From positions 1 to 49,054 of the forward strand of contig CAIRSA010000299.1 in the NCBI GenBank assembly GCA_903881085.1: a stretch of 49,054 nucleotides of DNA. Reading direction: 5' to 3'. The notes beneath the pieces are model-generated. The model did not search any database. It was given only the letters and a program-made list of their open reading frames with translations, and was not told the DNA's origin. Positions 23,105 through 33,214 of the stretch are shown here, piece by piece. The DNA is from an uncultured Acidobacteriia bacterium. Lineage in GTDB: Bacteria > Acidobacteriota > Terriglobia > Bryobacterales > Bryobacteraceae. The translations under genes were made by a program, and so were the position numbers. How positions within the stretch are numbered: position 1 is the stretch's first letter; each line of letters begins with the position of its first letter.

Positions 23105-25900
23105 ATGGATCTCGGCGCATTTGAACTTCAAATATTCGTGAGTCTGATCGTCGTACTGGGCGCTGCGTTTGTGGCTCTTGTTTGTGATTACCTGAAAGGG
23201 AACAATGAGCAGCTACGCGAGCACAACATCGAACTCAGAGTCCGCAAAGACGAGCAGGAGAGGCGGGGGATTCTGGATCCCGCGCGTTGGCTGGAGCAAC
23301 TGGTAAGCCTTACCCAGAGCAAGGCTGAGGCGAAGGCTGCGGCTCAGGGGCCGCAGCCAAGAACCACGCCAGTGGAGCCGCACGAGATGATGAACTCGTG
23401 GGCCAGCCGGCAGGAGCTTGACCGGACCGCGCAACGGGCAGCATCCATGGGCGGGCGCAGGAACCGCGAACAGCGAGGAAATGTTGAGGACTGGGTAACC
23501 CCGGAAACATTGGCCCGTATTGCGGCCAAGATGGGAAGCCAACCCTCAGACGCCACTGCGGAAGGCCCCGAATTGGATAAAGACGAGACGGTTACGGCGC
23601 CCCAGGCTGAAGTGCGGCGTGCAGCTTCCGAAGCCAAAACGGAAGCAAGACATGTGACCTCCGATGCGAAAGCCGACATTCGCGATCAGATTCAAAAGAT
23701 TGTGGAATCCTCACCGCGTCCAAGAAGATGGAAAGGCGACAACAAGTCAGGCGATAGCCAACCGGCACGCAAAACCAACACGGGAGTAACGCAGGCAGCG
23801 GAAGAGCCGAGACCAGCAACTGTAGCCGTCGCAGAACCGGAGCGAGTTCTCGCTGTCGCTGAAGTAGCACGGGAACAGGAAGTAGCGGACCAGGCAGAAA
23901 TTAAGAAATTCCCGGTTCTTGCTGAAAAGCAGGAATCCGCGCCGCAGCCAATCACATTGGCAGCCGAGTTGGAACGGCTGTCACAAGGCCAAATACGCCC
24001 GGCGCAGAGTAGCGGAGTAGCCAGTAACGTGGCGCAATTCCCAATACGGCAAATCGCTCCGCTCAAGTTGAACGAGGAACTGCAACGAGTAGCCGAAGCC
24101 GGAAAGCCAGACGTGAAAAATGCTCACTCGAAGCTGGTTCCGCCGGCCGCTAGCGGGGCGGGACCAAGTGGTTTGCTGGACGACGTGATCGAAGCCAGTT
24201 CCCATCCCGGCCGCCGCGCAGCCGAAACGATACGGCAGCATGTTGAACCTGAAATTGCATCGGGCAGCTGGCCTCTTGCTCCTGTAGCGGAATCAAAACC
24301 TGGGCAATCGATTGCACCGCAAGCGCTGACTAAAGACCTCCAGAAGACCCCGGTTGCGCCGGAATTACCCGCACCGATAGAGCCGGTTGCCCTTTCGGAA
24401 TTCGTTCCGCCTTTATCCTCTGAGCTGGCAATGGATGTTCACCATTCGAACCTGGTAAACGAACCGGCTGCCGCTCACGTTGAAACCTCCACAGGCGCTG
24501 TGGAATTACAGGCCGCAGCGGCGCCGAACGAAACGATTCTGGCTGAACAGCCGAAGGAAGAGGTTTCAGCAGTTCAAAAGCAGGTTTTTGAAGAACCGTT
24601 TTTTGAAGAACCAGCATTTGAAGAGCCTGCATTTGAAGAAATGGGCTCGCCGCTCGAGATGGCGACTGTTGAGGTTGTAGCTTCTGTCGAAAGAGAAGAA
24701 GAAGTTCCGGCCGGCTTAGCGCTTGAACCTGTGGTTTCGAACCAACGTATCCAGACCGAACAGCCCCTGGCTGCGTTTGAGCCTGAACAGATGGCTGAGC
24801 CGAAACTGGAACCTGTAATGGACCTGGTCCCGAGTTGGAGTGCGGCTCCTGTGGCTGAAGCAACGTCCACCACTGCGGAAGTCAGCATGATAGTGACGCC
24901 TGAAGTGGCGAAAGCGCCTCAGTTGGAAGCACCACGCCATGCCGCTGAGATCATTGCTGAGCCCGAACCGCAGTTGCCGGCATCTGTGGAAACAGCGTTC
25001 TCGTGGCCACCGGCACGCTCGTTCCACACCAACCGGCCGGCGTCGAAACACGTTTCGATGCCCGCAATTTCAGAACCGTGGTTCCAGCCAAGCGAACCGG
25101 TTCAAGAGAAGCCGCGTGAAGCGGCAGTTACTCCAGTCGTTACGCCGCCTTCTATTGAAGACCCAAGGAACCTTACCTGCCTGGAGGACAATTCGATCGT
25201 CGCGGTGCCTCAACCGCCTGAACCCGCCATGTTCCAGGCGATGATTGAAAGCATCTCCCTGCTTCCTGTGGAAGAACGCGACTCCGAACCGGCGCTGCAT
25301 CAGGTGCCCGATACACTTGCACCGCTCTTAGCGGGGTCGCGCCCTGTGGCCATGATCAGCGGCGGTTTTGATTCAGACGAACAGGAATCGAATGCGAACT
25401 CCGCCGAAGGACAGGCTCTGCTGTTGCCGGCAGGAATGCATGACCGGCTGACCTTCTCACGCCTGATGGATGCACCTGGCACCTTGAGTGGCGTGGTTGT
25501 GTCGATCAGCCTCAACGATCATAAGAAGATTCAGGACTCCCTGACACATCAGGCGTTCGAGGATCTGATGCGCAGCATTAACAAGTTAATGAACAGCCTG
25601 ATCCGCGATCAGGATTTTGGAGTTCGCCTGGAAGATAGCGAATGGGTCTTCGTCTACGGCAATGAAGTTGGCGCGGCAGCACAGAAGCGAATCCTGCAAA
25701 TCTCCGAAAGATTGTGGGACTTCCAACTTCGTTCCATGGGCTCCATCTCCATCCTGTTTGGGTGGGGGGCAGTTGAAGTGGAAAACGAACGTCTCTCTGG
25801 CGCCTACAACGCCTCCATTGAGAGAATGGAACAGTCACGCCGCGGACGCAAGACCGTAGGTATGGATTCAAGAGAAAAACGCCGGGTAGCTAACGGCTAG
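23105..25900 (+). CDS. Membrane-anchored protein with long Pro/Glu/Ala linker and degenerate GGDEF-like domain, 931 aa
   Basis: One transmembrane helix (about residues 8-30, FVSLIVVLGAAFVALVC) is followed by a charged segment and then about 700 residues of low-complexity Pro, Glu, Ala and Val, including a short FEEP repeat near 500. The C-terminus (about 775-920) has the order of a GGDEF domain: VVVSISLNDHKKIQDSL aligns with the ISLDxFKxxND strand and helix, DFGVRLEDSEWVFVYG with the region where active enzymes have RxGGDEF, and ISILFGWGAV with the SxG strand. The GGDEF signature reads LEDSEW, so diguanylate cyclase activity is not expected. It may act as a c-di-GMP or nucleotide sensor or as a structural module. 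The alignment is by eye. Confidence 0.65.
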   Translation: MDLGAFELQIFVSLIVVLGAAFVALVCDYLKGNNEQLREHNIELRVRKDEQERRGILDPARWLEQLVSLTQSKAEAKAAAQGPQPRTTPVEPHEMMNSWASRQELDRTAQRAASMGGRRNREQRGNVEDWVTPETLARIAAKMGSQPSDATAEGPELDKDETVTAPQAEVRRAASEAKTEARHVTSDAKADIRDQIQKIVESSPRPRRWKGDNKSGDSQPARKTNTGVTQAAEEPRPATVAVAEPERVLAVAEVAREQEVADQAEIKKFPVLAEKQESAPQPITLAAELERLSQGQIRPAQSSGVASNVAQFPIRQIAPLKLNEELQRVAEAGKPDVKNAHSKLVPPAASGAGPSGLLDDVIEASSHPGRRAAETIRQHVEPEIASGSWPLAPVAESKPGQSIAPQALTKDLQKTPVAPELPAPIEPVALSEFVPPLSSELAMDVHHSNLVNEPAAAHVETSTGAVELQAAAAPNETILAEQPKEEVSAVQKQVFEEPFFEEPAFEEPAFEEMGSPLEMATVEVVASVEREEEVPAGLALEPVVSNQRIQTEQPLAAFEPEQMAEPKLEPVMDLVPSWSAAPVAEATSTTAEVSMIVTPEVAKAPQLEAPRHAAEIIAEPEPQLPASVETAFSWPPARSFHTNRPASKHVSMPAISEPWFQPSEPVQEKPREAAVTPVVTPPSIEDPRNLTCLEDNSIVAVPQPPEPAMFQAMIESISLLPVEERDSEPALHQVPDTLAPLLAGSRPVAMISGGFDSDEQESNANSAEGQALLLPAGMHDRLTFSRLMDAPGTLSGVVVSISLNDHKKIQDSLTHQAFEDLMRSINKLMNSLIRDQDFGVRLEDSEWVFVYGNEVGAAAQKRILQISERLWDFQLRSMGSISILFGWGAVEVENERLSGAYNASIERMEQSRRGRKTVGMDSREKRRVANG

Positions 25901-25929
25901 AATTTTCCTGACTAGCAGTGGTCAGGATC

Positions 25930-25963
25930 ATGAGGACGGACGATCCCTCCCGCCCGTCCTCAT
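25930..25963. terminator. Bidirectional terminator between convergent genes
   Basis: ATGAGGACGG (25930-25939) pairs perfectly with CCGTCCTCAT (25954-25963), the right arm overlapping the copA stop. A smaller CCTGAC/GTCAGG hairpin (25907-25912/25921-25926) precedes it. TTTCCTT on the plus side is a poor T-run. Confidence 0.6.
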
Positions 25964-28146
25964 TTCCTTAACCGCAAGGAATTTCCAACCACGCTGACGC
26001 TGCTAAGGGCCATTGCCAAGGCCGCAATCATCGGCGATAGCTCCCAACCGGTCCATCGGTACAATACCCCGGCGGCCAGCGGAATCCCCAGCACATTGTA
26101 CACAAACGCCCAAAACAGGTTCTGACGGATTACTCGCATCGCAGTTCTGGCCAGTTCCAGTGCTTCGGCAACCAGTCGCAGATCACTGCGGATGAGCGTC
26201 ACGTCCGAAGTCTCAATCGCGATGTCGGTCCCTCCGCCCATCGCAATTCCCAGGTCGGCCTGGGCCAAGGCGGGGGCATCGTTGATCCCGTCTCCCACCA
26301 TGGCGACTTTCGCGCCACCCGCTTGCAGCCGTTCCACTTCGGCAGATTTGTCGCCAGGCATCACTTCCGCCATCACTGTCTTGATTCCGGCTTGACGGGC
26401 AATCGCCTCCGCGGTGGAGCGCCGGTCTCCTGAGATCATCGCTACGGAGATTCCGGCCACACTCAATCGCCGGACCGCTTCCGCCGACTCCTTTCTCAAA
26501 GCGTCAGATACAACGATTGAGCCCAATCTCGATCCACCGCGAAGCACCGCCAATGCCGATTCGCCCGCTGCCAGTCCGGCCGCCGCATCGTCGGCCATCA
26601 ACTCCACCAGCACGCCGTTTACTGTGCCGCGAACACCGCGCCCGGCTAACGCCACAAATGAAGACACTGGCGGCAACGCGAGCCCCGCAGCCCGCGCCAC
26701 AATGGCCTTTCCGTAGGGATGTTCACTGTGCTGCTCCACCGCCGCGGCAGCGGTCAGAAGTTCCTCCTCGTTGATACCAGCCGCAGTCTCAAGCCGCAAC
26801 ACCGCTGGCTTTCCCTCAGTCAGAGTACCGGTCTTATCGAAGAGCACCGCATTGATCGCCGCAGCCTTCTCCAGCGCTTCCCCGCCCTTGAAAAGGATTC
26901 CGGCCTGGGCCGCCCGGCCGGTAGCCACAATCACTGCCGTAGGCGTCGCCAGGCCCAACGCACAGGGACAAGAGATGATCAGCACGGCAACAAAGTGCAG
27001 CAAGGCCTGCTGCGGAGTCCCAACGGCCAGCCACACGGCCAAAGTCAGCACGGCCACCCCAATCACCGCCGGCGTAAACCAGGCACTGATACGGTCAGCC
27101 ATACGCGCCACGGGAGCTTTCGATCCCTGTGCGCGGCTCACCAGTTCGATGATCCGCGCCAGCATCGTATCGGCGCCAACCTTTTTCGCTTCGAAGCGGA
27201 ACGCACCTGCGGCATTCATGGTTCCGGCGAACACCCCCGCGCCAGCACGCTTCACGACGGCAGCGCTTTCGCCGGTGAGGCTCGACTCATCTACTTCGCT
27301 TTCGCCCTCAGTGACAACGCCATCCACCGGAATGCGCTCGCCCGGACGCACGGCCAGGACATCGCCCGGCACCACGTCCTCCACCGGAATGGAGATTTCA
27401 CGGCCGCCGCGCACGATCCGTGCCTCTTTCGGCTCCAGCGCGCCGAGCAGCCGCAAGGCATCGCCGGTCCTGGCGCGAGCTCGTGCCTCAAGCATGCGCC
27501 CCATCAGGATGAGCGTGACGATGACCGCAGCCGACTCGAAGTAAACCGGCTCATGGTGCGAAGCAACCACGGCCCAGCAGGAATACAAAAATGCCGAGCC
27601 GGTGCCCATGGCGATCAACGTATTCATGTCGCTCGTCCGCCGCAGCAGAGCTTTCCAGGCGCTTTGAAAGAACGGCAGGCCGCAATACAAGACCACGGGC
27701 GCGGTAAGTGCCAGCTGAATCCAACGGCTACCCGGGAAGTCGAACGCCATGTGCCCCATCGCCAGCACCACCACCGGCGCGCTCAATGCGGCCGCAATCA
27801 AAAATCCGCGGCGGTAGCCGGCGTACTCGCGCTTCTCGGCCTCAGCCGCATCGCGCGATTGATCCACCTGGTAGCCGGCCTTTTCCACCGCGGCGTTCAG
27901 ATCGGAGACACGCACCTTGCCCGGCTGATACAGCACTGTCGCCTTGCGCGTAGCAAAGTTCACGCCCGCGCCGGAAACGCCAGGCACGCCTTGCAGCGCC
28001 TTGGTCAACGATTGCGCACAGGCCACGCAGGTCATGCCCGCGATACGAAGTTCGATCGATTGTTGTGGTTCTGCCGGAGGTTTAGGAGGAGCGGCGGGGC
28101 CGAGCCCCCCTAGCTGGACGAATCCGCCGGGCTTATTGGGAGACAT
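25960..28146 (-). CDS. copA: Copper-exporting P1B-type ATPase, 728 aa
   Basis: This pumps Cu(I) out of the cytoplasm using ATP. One N-terminal heavy-metal-associated domain (about residues 28-100) carries GMTCVAC. The membrane ion site is ISCPCALG near 394; the phosphorylated Asp is in FDKTGTLTEG near 434; the SEHP motif typical of P1B pumps is near 470; and VGDGINDAPA is near 618. Length fits CopA with a single metal-binding domain. It starts 25 bases after the UPF0182 gene and ends the long minus-strand run beginning with the Thr-Pro-repeat gene. No CueR-type regulator or CopZ is nearby. Metal specificity is inferred from the CPC motif and family. Confidence 0.93.
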   Translation of the reverse strand: MSPNKPGGFVQLGGLGPAAPPKPPAEPQQSIELRIAGMTCVACAQSLTKALQGVPGVSGAGVNFATRKATVLYQPGKVRVSDLNAAVEKAGYQVDQSRDAAEAEKREYAGYRRGFLIAAALSAPVVVLAMGHMAFDFPGSRWIQLALTAPVVLYCGLPFFQSAWKALLRRTSDMNTLIAMGTGSAFLYSCWAVVASHHEPVYFESAAVIVTLILMGRMLEARARARTGDALRLLGALEPKEARIVRGGREISIPVEDVVPGDVLAVRPGERIPVDGVVTEGESEVDESSLTGESAAVVKRAGAGVFAGTMNAAGAFRFEAKKVGADTMLARIIELVSRAQGSKAPVARMADRISAWFTPAVIGVAVLTLAVWLAVGTPQQALLHFVAVLIISCPCALGLATPTAVIVATGRAAQAGILFKGGEALEKAAAINAVLFDKTGTLTEGKPAVLRLETAAGINEEELLTAAAAVEQHSEHPYGKAIVARAAGLALPPVSSFVALAGRGVRGTVNGVLVELMADDAAAGLAAGESALAVLRGGSRLGSIVVSDALRKESAEAVRRLSVAGISVAMISGDRRSTAEAIARQAGIKTVMAEVMPGDKSAEVERLQAGGAKVAMVGDGINDAPALAQADLGIAMGGGTDIAIETSDVTLIRSDLRLVAEALELARTAMRVIRQNLFWAFVYNVLGIPLAAGVLYRWTGWELSPMIAALAMALSSVSVVGNSLRLRK

Positions 28147-28171
28147 ACCCCCATTCTAACGCCGCTCTGCC

Positions 28172-30886
28172 TTATTTCTTCACTTCTGTTTCGAGCACTT
28201 CCAGTTCGCGGCCGGCGTCGGCGAACTTGCCTTGCGACATCAACTCACGATATCGCGCTAAATGCCGCCGGACGGACTCGATCCTGGCGGCACCATCAAC
28301 TGTCACAACCGGCATCGCCTTGGAAACATCAGCGGCCTTCACGGCCGCAGCCAGCGCGGGTTTCAAGCCCGCCAGTTCGGCAATCGCCTCTTCATAGGTG
28401 TCGCGATAGATCAGAGTGTTCCCCATCGCCACGGCCACTTTCTTCAACTGCGGCATGCGCCCTTCGGAGGCCTGGATGTAGATCGGCGACATATAGAGGA
28501 ACGTGTCCTCAATCGGCAACACCAGCATCTGGCCGCGCAGCACCTGCGACCCCTGCTGATTCCACAGCGTCAGATCTTTGGAGATATTCTGGTCCTGATT
28601 GATCCGCGCTTCGATCTGCATCGGGCCGAACACCAGTTCCTGTTTCTGCAGTTGCAGGAACTGCAATTCGCCCAGGTACTCGCCATCGCAACGCGCCACC
28701 ATCAGCCCGATCAGGTTATCCTTGCCGCGCGGCGTGAACGGAATAATCAACAGAAACTCCGGCTCCTCGCTGCCTGGCACTGTCGCCACTACGTAAGAGG
28801 GTTTCATAGCTTCAGGCCGTGCGGCTTGGCCGCTGGTGCCGCGCGCTACATCCCAAACGTCCACTTTGTTGTAGAAAGCCTGCGGGTCCTTCATGTGGAA
28901 GGTGAGGTACAGTTGCGCCTGGATCTGGAACATCATTTCCGGATAACGGGCATGCGCGCGCAACTCGGCAGGCATCGCTGACGCCGGCTTCAACAAACCC
29001 GGAAACAGGCGGCTGTAGGCCTGAATGATCGGGTCCGACTCATCGAAGATGTACAGGTTCACCGTGCCATCGTAGGCATCCACTGTGGCCTTAACGGCAT
29101 TGCGAATATAGTTCAATCGCCCCAGCGCATCGGACTGCACCATACGTGAATAGGGATGGCTGGCCGAAGTGGTATAGCCGTCCACCATCCAAACCAGCCG
29201 GCCTTCGGGAGTCATCACCATGTACGGATCGGTATCCCACTTCAAGAAGCCCGCCAGTTGTTCCAGGCGATCAGCCACACGGCGATGGATCATCATGCGG
29301 CTATCGCCGGTGAAGTAACTGGTCAGCAGAATATTCCAATCGCCTCCAGACACCGCTGCCGCAATGCGCATACCCAGCGAGGAAATCGAAAATCCGCCGC
29401 GACCTTCGTACTTCGTGTACACATTCTCGGAGCCCGAGGGGTAGTTGAATTCCGGCTGAGCGGTGTTCACGAAGACGGGTTCATGGGCGAGTTCGCTGAA
29501 ATAGATCTCCGGACGCGTCAGCTTCAGACTCGGTGTCTTCACTCGCGGCGGAGCATCTTGCACAAACAGCATTGGCAAGCCGTCGGCCGTGATTCGATTC
29601 GCCTCCGCCACCACCAGGCCGTAGCCATGTGTATAGATGAAATGCGGATTGATCCAGTTGCCGCGCGCTTCGCCCAACTGCTTGATGTCGAGTTCGCGCG
29701 CCGTCAGCAACACCTGCCGCAGAGCGCCATCGATTTTGTAGCGGTCGACATCCGTATCGGAAAAAATGTAAGGCCGCAACGGTTGAATCTGCGTGACAGT
29801 GTCGTGAAAAGCCCGCCAATCCCACAGCCGCACATTATCGAGCAGCGGTTTGTGTTTCGCCGGATCGATGCGCGTTTCACTGCGTGCGGCAAAGTCGATC
29901 TCCTTGGCGTTCTTGCCCAACCCGTAGGCATCGCGGGTGGCTTCGATATGACGGCCGACGAACTCCTTCTGCAAACTGATCTCATTGGGCCGAACGTAAA
30001 CAGCATTCACAATGCTTGGCACAAACGAGCGGATGGGAATCACAATGAGTAGCAGCAGCACCAGCCTCATGCGTCCCGCCACGATCAATAAGGCAGCCAG
30101 CACGAAGGCCCCAACCTCAAGCATGTTGAGCGGCAGCAGAATATTCTGCCCCACATAGTCGATGCCAGTCATGAAGGAATGTTCGCTGAACAGAAAATCG
30201 TAGCGGTCAAAGTACGTGCCCACGGCCCAGCCCAACAGGAACAGGGCAGCCATGCCGCGCAGGAAGCCCGACTTGAGCGCTTCGCCCAACGCCAGATCTT
30301 CGATCGTAATCTGCACCGATTGCGGACCCGCGGCGAAGGCATCGCGCAAGCGCCATAGCCGCGACGGGATCCAGTACAATAACGCTGTCAGGAACGAAGT
30401 GGCCATCACCACATGCAAAAGCATCGAATAAAACGGCAGCTCAAAGAAATAGAACGATAGAGGCTTGGCGAATACCGGATCACGCCAGGCATTCGCCGCT
30501 TCGGCCAGTCCCCGCCCGCCGAAGTAGCGGATCACGGTCCAGTTGTCGACCGTCGCCGAAGCGAGCATCCAGGCGAGGACAAAAAGTACGAGCGTCGAAA
30601 GCTTGGCATACGTGGGATGGGCTGAGAGCCCGGTGCCCGCGGCTTTCAAGGCACGTGCATGAGCGATCCAGAAACAGAAAAACGCCAACAGCGTTGCAGC
30701 CGCCTGAGGTGCAAACCCGTAGGTCAGCATGGAAATCCAGGTTGGAACCTGACCTAACTCTTTCCACCATTCATATTCGATGACCCAGGAAGCGGCGCTG
30801 CGGGCGCCAATCAAAACGATGACGAAGGCGGCAATCAGTAAGGGAAGACTAAGTCGCGAACGGGGCTGAACAATTTTCAGGGCCAT
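28172..30886 (-). CDS. UPF0182 family membrane protein, 904 aa
   Basis: The N-terminal third holds about seven transmembrane helices, the last pair near residues 250-290 (LEVGAFVLAALLIVAGR). After IPIRSFVPSIVNAVYVRPNE the protein is a large soluble domain with the conserved UPF0182 sequence FVGRHIEATRDAYGL near 305 and further blocks (YTHGYGLVVAEAN; LVWMVDGYTTSASHPYS). The C-terminal 60 residues are charged and helical. Length matches the family (about 900-990). The function is not established. It lies 16 bases downstream of pyrC and 25 bases upstream of copA, so all three are probably co-transcribed. Confidence 0.93.
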   Translation of the reverse strand: MALKIVQPRSRLSLPLLIAAFVIVLIGARSAASWVIEYEWWKELGQVPTWISMLTYGFAPQAAATLLAFFCFWIAHARALKAAGTGLSAHPTYAKLSTLVLFVLAWMLASATVDNWTVIRYFGGRGLAEAANAWRDPVFAKPLSFYFFELPFYSMLLHVVMATSFLTALLYWIPSRLWRLRDAFAAGPQSVQITIEDLALGEALKSGFLRGMAALFLLGWAVGTYFDRYDFLFSEHSFMTGIDYVGQNILLPLNMLEVGAFVLAALLIVAGRMRLVLLLLIVIPIRSFVPSIVNAVYVRPNEISLQKEFVGRHIEATRDAYGLGKNAKEIDFAARSETRIDPAKHKPLLDNVRLWDWRAFHDTVTQIQPLRPYIFSDTDVDRYKIDGALRQVLLTARELDIKQLGEARGNWINPHFIYTHGYGLVVAEANRITADGLPMLFVQDAPPRVKTPSLKLTRPEIYFSELAHEPVFVNTAQPEFNYPSGSENVYTKYEGRGGFSISSLGMRIAAAVSGGDWNILLTSYFTGDSRMMIHRRVADRLEQLAGFLKWDTDPYMVMTPEGRLVWMVDGYTTSASHPYSRMVQSDALGRLNYIRNAVKATVDAYDGTVNLYIFDESDPIIQAYSRLFPGLLKPASAMPAELRAHARYPEMMFQIQAQLYLTFHMKDPQAFYNKVDVWDVARGTSGQAARPEAMKPSYVVATVPGSEEPEFLLIIPFTPRGKDNLIGLMVARCDGEYLGELQFLQLQKQELVFGPMQIEARINQDQNISKDLTLWNQQGSQVLRGQMLVLPIEDTFLYMSPIYIQASEGRMPQLKKVAVAMGNTLIYRDTYEEAIAELAGLKPALAAAVKAADVSKAMPVVTVDGAARIESVRRHLARYRELMSQGKFADAGRELEVLETEVKK

Positions 30887-30902
30887 AGTGGTAGAAAGGA
30901 AC

Positions 30903-32180
30903 CTATCGGCTCCACACTACCACGCCGCTGACAATAGTGGTTACGGGTCCCCCGCGGAACTCGTGACCGTTGAAGGGAGAATTGCGGCTCTTTGAGAACG
31001 ATTTATTCACGTCGTAGGTCCACTTTTGCTCGGGATCGAAGATGGTTACATCGGCCACGCCGCCGGCCACGAGCCGGCCTTTATCGAGCTTCATTACGCG
31101 CGCCGGGTTGATAGTGTACAACTCAACCAGCCGCATCATGGAAATTTTGCCCGTGTGCACCAGTGTCTGCAAGGAGATTCCGATGGCCGTCTCCAGGCCC
31201 GTAATGCCGAACGGACATTTTTCGAATTCCTGCATCTTATCGCTACCCGCGTGCGGCGCGTGATCGGTGGCCAGCACATCGATGGAGCCGTTCACGATGC
31301 CCTCGGTCACTGCGCCCACATCCGCCGCCGAACGCAGTGGAGGTTTCATCTTGTAGTTGCTGTCGTAAGGCAGAATGTCTTCGTCGCACAGCGCGATGTG
31401 ATGCGGCGTCGCCTCGCACGTGACAGGCAAGCCACGCATCTTCGCGTAGGCGGTCATTGCCACGGCATTGCGCGATGAGATGTGGGCCACGTGAAATTGC
31501 GCGCCGGTCACTTCGGCCAGCAGAATGTCGCGCGCCACGATCACATCTTCCGAGCACGACGGAATGCCGCGCAGGCCCATGCGGACCGACTGCAATCCTT
31601 CATGCATGTCGCCGCCGGCGCTCAGATTCAAATCCTCGCAGTGGTCGATCACCGGCAACCCGAAGGAACGCGCGGTCTCCATCGCCCGCCGCATTACACG
31701 CGAGTTCATCACCGGACGCCCGTCGTCTGAGATCGCCACAATGCCGGCGGCCTTCATCCCGCCAATGGAGGCCAACTCTTCGCCATTACTACCCTTGGTG
31801 ATGGCGCCAATCGGAAAAACGTTGACGATGGCGAACTTCTTCGCGCGGTCGACAATGTAGCCTGTCACGCTGGCGCTATCGTTCACGGGCGAAGTGTTCG
31901 GCATGCAGCAGATGGACGTGAAGCCCCCGGCTGCGGCGGCTCGCGATCCGGTTTCGATCGTTTCCGCGTGCTCAAATCCAGGCTCGCGTAGGTGTACGTG
32001 AATATCCAGGAAGCCGGGCGCCACAACCATTCCGGTTGCGTCAATCACCGTGCCTCCAGCAGCGGAAAGATTGCCGCCGATGCCTGCGATGCGGTCGCCC
32101 TGTATCAACACATCGGCGATTTCGTCGCGTTTGGTGGCGGGATCGATAACCCGGCCGTTCTTAATTAAAATCGTATCCAT
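30903..32180 (-). CDS. pyrC: Dihydroorotase, 425 aa
   Basis: This zinc amidohydrolase catalyses the third step of pyrimidine synthesis, closing carbamoyl-aspartate to dihydroorotate. Metal ligands are visible in DIHVHLREPG (near residue 60) and later His residues in IDHCED and HVAHISSRNA; ATDHAPHAG (near 305) supplies the catalytic Asp. The fold is the multifunctional-type amidohydrolase of about 425 residues. The frame opens at 32246, but the 22 extra codons run through a palindromic repeat, so the ATG at 32180 (MDTILIKNGR) is preferred; its ribosome-binding site is weak. pyrB lies 125 bases upstream and UPF0182 16 bases downstream. Confidence 0.93.
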   Translation of the reverse strand: MDTILIKNGRVIDPATKRDEIADVLIQGDRIAGIGGNLSAAGGTVIDATGMVVAPGFLDIHVHLREPGFEHAETIETGSRAAAAGGFTSICCMPNTSPVNDSASVTGYIVDRAKKFAIVNVFPIGAITKGSNGEELASIGGMKAAGIVAISDDGRPVMNSRVMRRAMETARSFGLPVIDHCEDLNLSAGGDMHEGLQSVRMGLRGIPSCSEDVIVARDILLAEVTGAQFHVAHISSRNAVAMTAYAKMRGLPVTCEATPHHIALCDEDILPYDSNYKMKPPLRSAADVGAVTEGIVNGSIDVLATDHAPHAGSDKMQEFEKCPFGITGLETAIGISLQTLVHTGKISMMRLVELYTINPARVMKLDKGRLVAGGVADVTIFDPEQKWTYDVNKSFSKSRNSPFNGHEFRGGPVTTIVSGVVVWSR

Positions 32181-32210
32181 CAATAAATTCCGTGTAACGC
32201 CCCGTGTAAC

Positions 32211-32228
32211 GCAGGCGAAGCCGCCTGC
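32211..32228. repeat. REP-like palindrome, copy 2
   Basis: GCAGGCG (32211-32217) pairs with CGCCTGC (32222-32228) around AAGC, sharing the core seen at 8176-8201 and 32267-32286. It lies in the pyrB-pyrC gap. Confidence 0.7.
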
Positions 32229-32266
32229 GCCACCATCGAATCCCAATCACTTACAGCCTCTGGTGG

Positions 32267-32286
32267 GGCAGGCGGTTTCGCCTGCC
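32267..32286. repeat. REP-like palindrome, copy 3
   Basis: GGCAGGCG (32267-32274) and CGCCTGCC (32279-32286) form a perfect stem with a GTTT loop. Two such palindromes 38 bases apart in one operon gap resemble paired REP units that adjust downstream expression or mRNA stability. Confidence 0.7.
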
Positions 32287-32305
32287 GGACTTTTGCCGCA
32301 GGCTG

Positions 32306-33211
32306 CTAAGCCAGAATGCGTTCCAGCACTGCCATGCGCACGGCAACTCCATTTTCCACTTGATTCAAAATTGCCGATTTCTGCGAATCCGCCACTTCCG
32401 ATGTGATCTCGCGGCCGCGATTGATGGGCCCCGGATGCATCACCATCGCGTCCGGTTTGGCCAGCGACATGTGCTCCAACCGCAGGCCGTAGAAGCGGAA
32501 GTATTCGCCCGAAGGAATTGGCGCTTCATGCTGCCGTTCCAACTGCACGCGCAACATCATGATAACGTCAGCATCTTTGATCGCTTCGCGAATATCGTAG
32601 GTGAGCGATACGCCGGGCGCGATGTCGGCCAGTTCGCGCGGCAGCAGAGACGCCGGCCCGCACAGCACAATATCGGCGCCAAATTTCGAAAGCAGATGAA
32701 TGTTCGACCGTGCCACGCGGCTATGCGCAATGTCGCCGATGATGGCTACTCGCAACGACTCCAGCTTTTCGCGCCGGTCCAAAATCGTGCGTGCGTCTAG
32801 CAGCGCCTGGGTGGGATGCTCATGCGCCCCATCGCCGGCGTTGATGATCGGCGTTGGCAAATAGCGCGAAAGAAAATGAGGCGCGCCGGAAGCAGCATGG
32901 CGCATCACGATCGCATCCGGGTGCATCGCCCCCAGCGTGTTCAGCGTGTCAACCAGCGACTCGCCTTTTGAAATGCTCGACCCGCTCGCTGTGATGGAGA
33001 TCGTATCGGCGCCCAGCCGCTTGGCCGCAATCTCAAAACTGGTACGCGTGCGCGTTGAGTTTTCGAAAAACAGATTGACTACGGTTTGCCCGCGCAGCGT
33101 ATCCAGCTTGGTGTGCCTATTCGTGGCGGGCTGGAAAACCTTGGCGCGCTCAAGGATCGCTTCGATCTCTGAGCGCTCGATTCCTTCAATACCTAAAAGG
33201 CCTTTGGCCAT
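32306..33211 (-). CDS. pyrB: Aspartate carbamoyltransferase catalytic subunit, 301 aa
   Basis: This enzyme condenses carbamoyl phosphate with aspartate, the committed step of pyrimidine synthesis. The carbamoyl-phosphate loop [13 protein letters not shown] lies near residue 50; ISKGES near 80; [14 protein letters not shown] near 126; and HPGPINRG near 260, all diagnostic. Length is typical for the catalytic chain; no pyrI regulatory chain or inactive pyrC homologue is adjacent. It starts three bases after pyrR ends, so pyrR-pyrB are co-transcribed. Confidence 0.96.
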   Translation of the reverse strand: MAKGLLGIEGIERSEIEAILERAKVFQPATNRHTKLDTLRGQTVVNLFFENSTRTRTSFEIAAKRLGADTISITASGSSISKGESLVDTLNTLGAMHPDAIVMRHAASGAPHFLSRYLPTPIINAGDGAHEHPTQALLDARTILDRREKLESLRVAIIGDIAHSRVARSNIHLLSKFGADIVLCGPASLLPRELADIAPGVSLTYDIREAIKDADVIMMLRVQLERQHEAPIPSGEYFRFYGLRLEHMSLAKPDAMVMHPGPINRGREITSEVADSQKSAILNQVENGVAVRMAVLERILA

Positions 33212-33214
33212 ACG

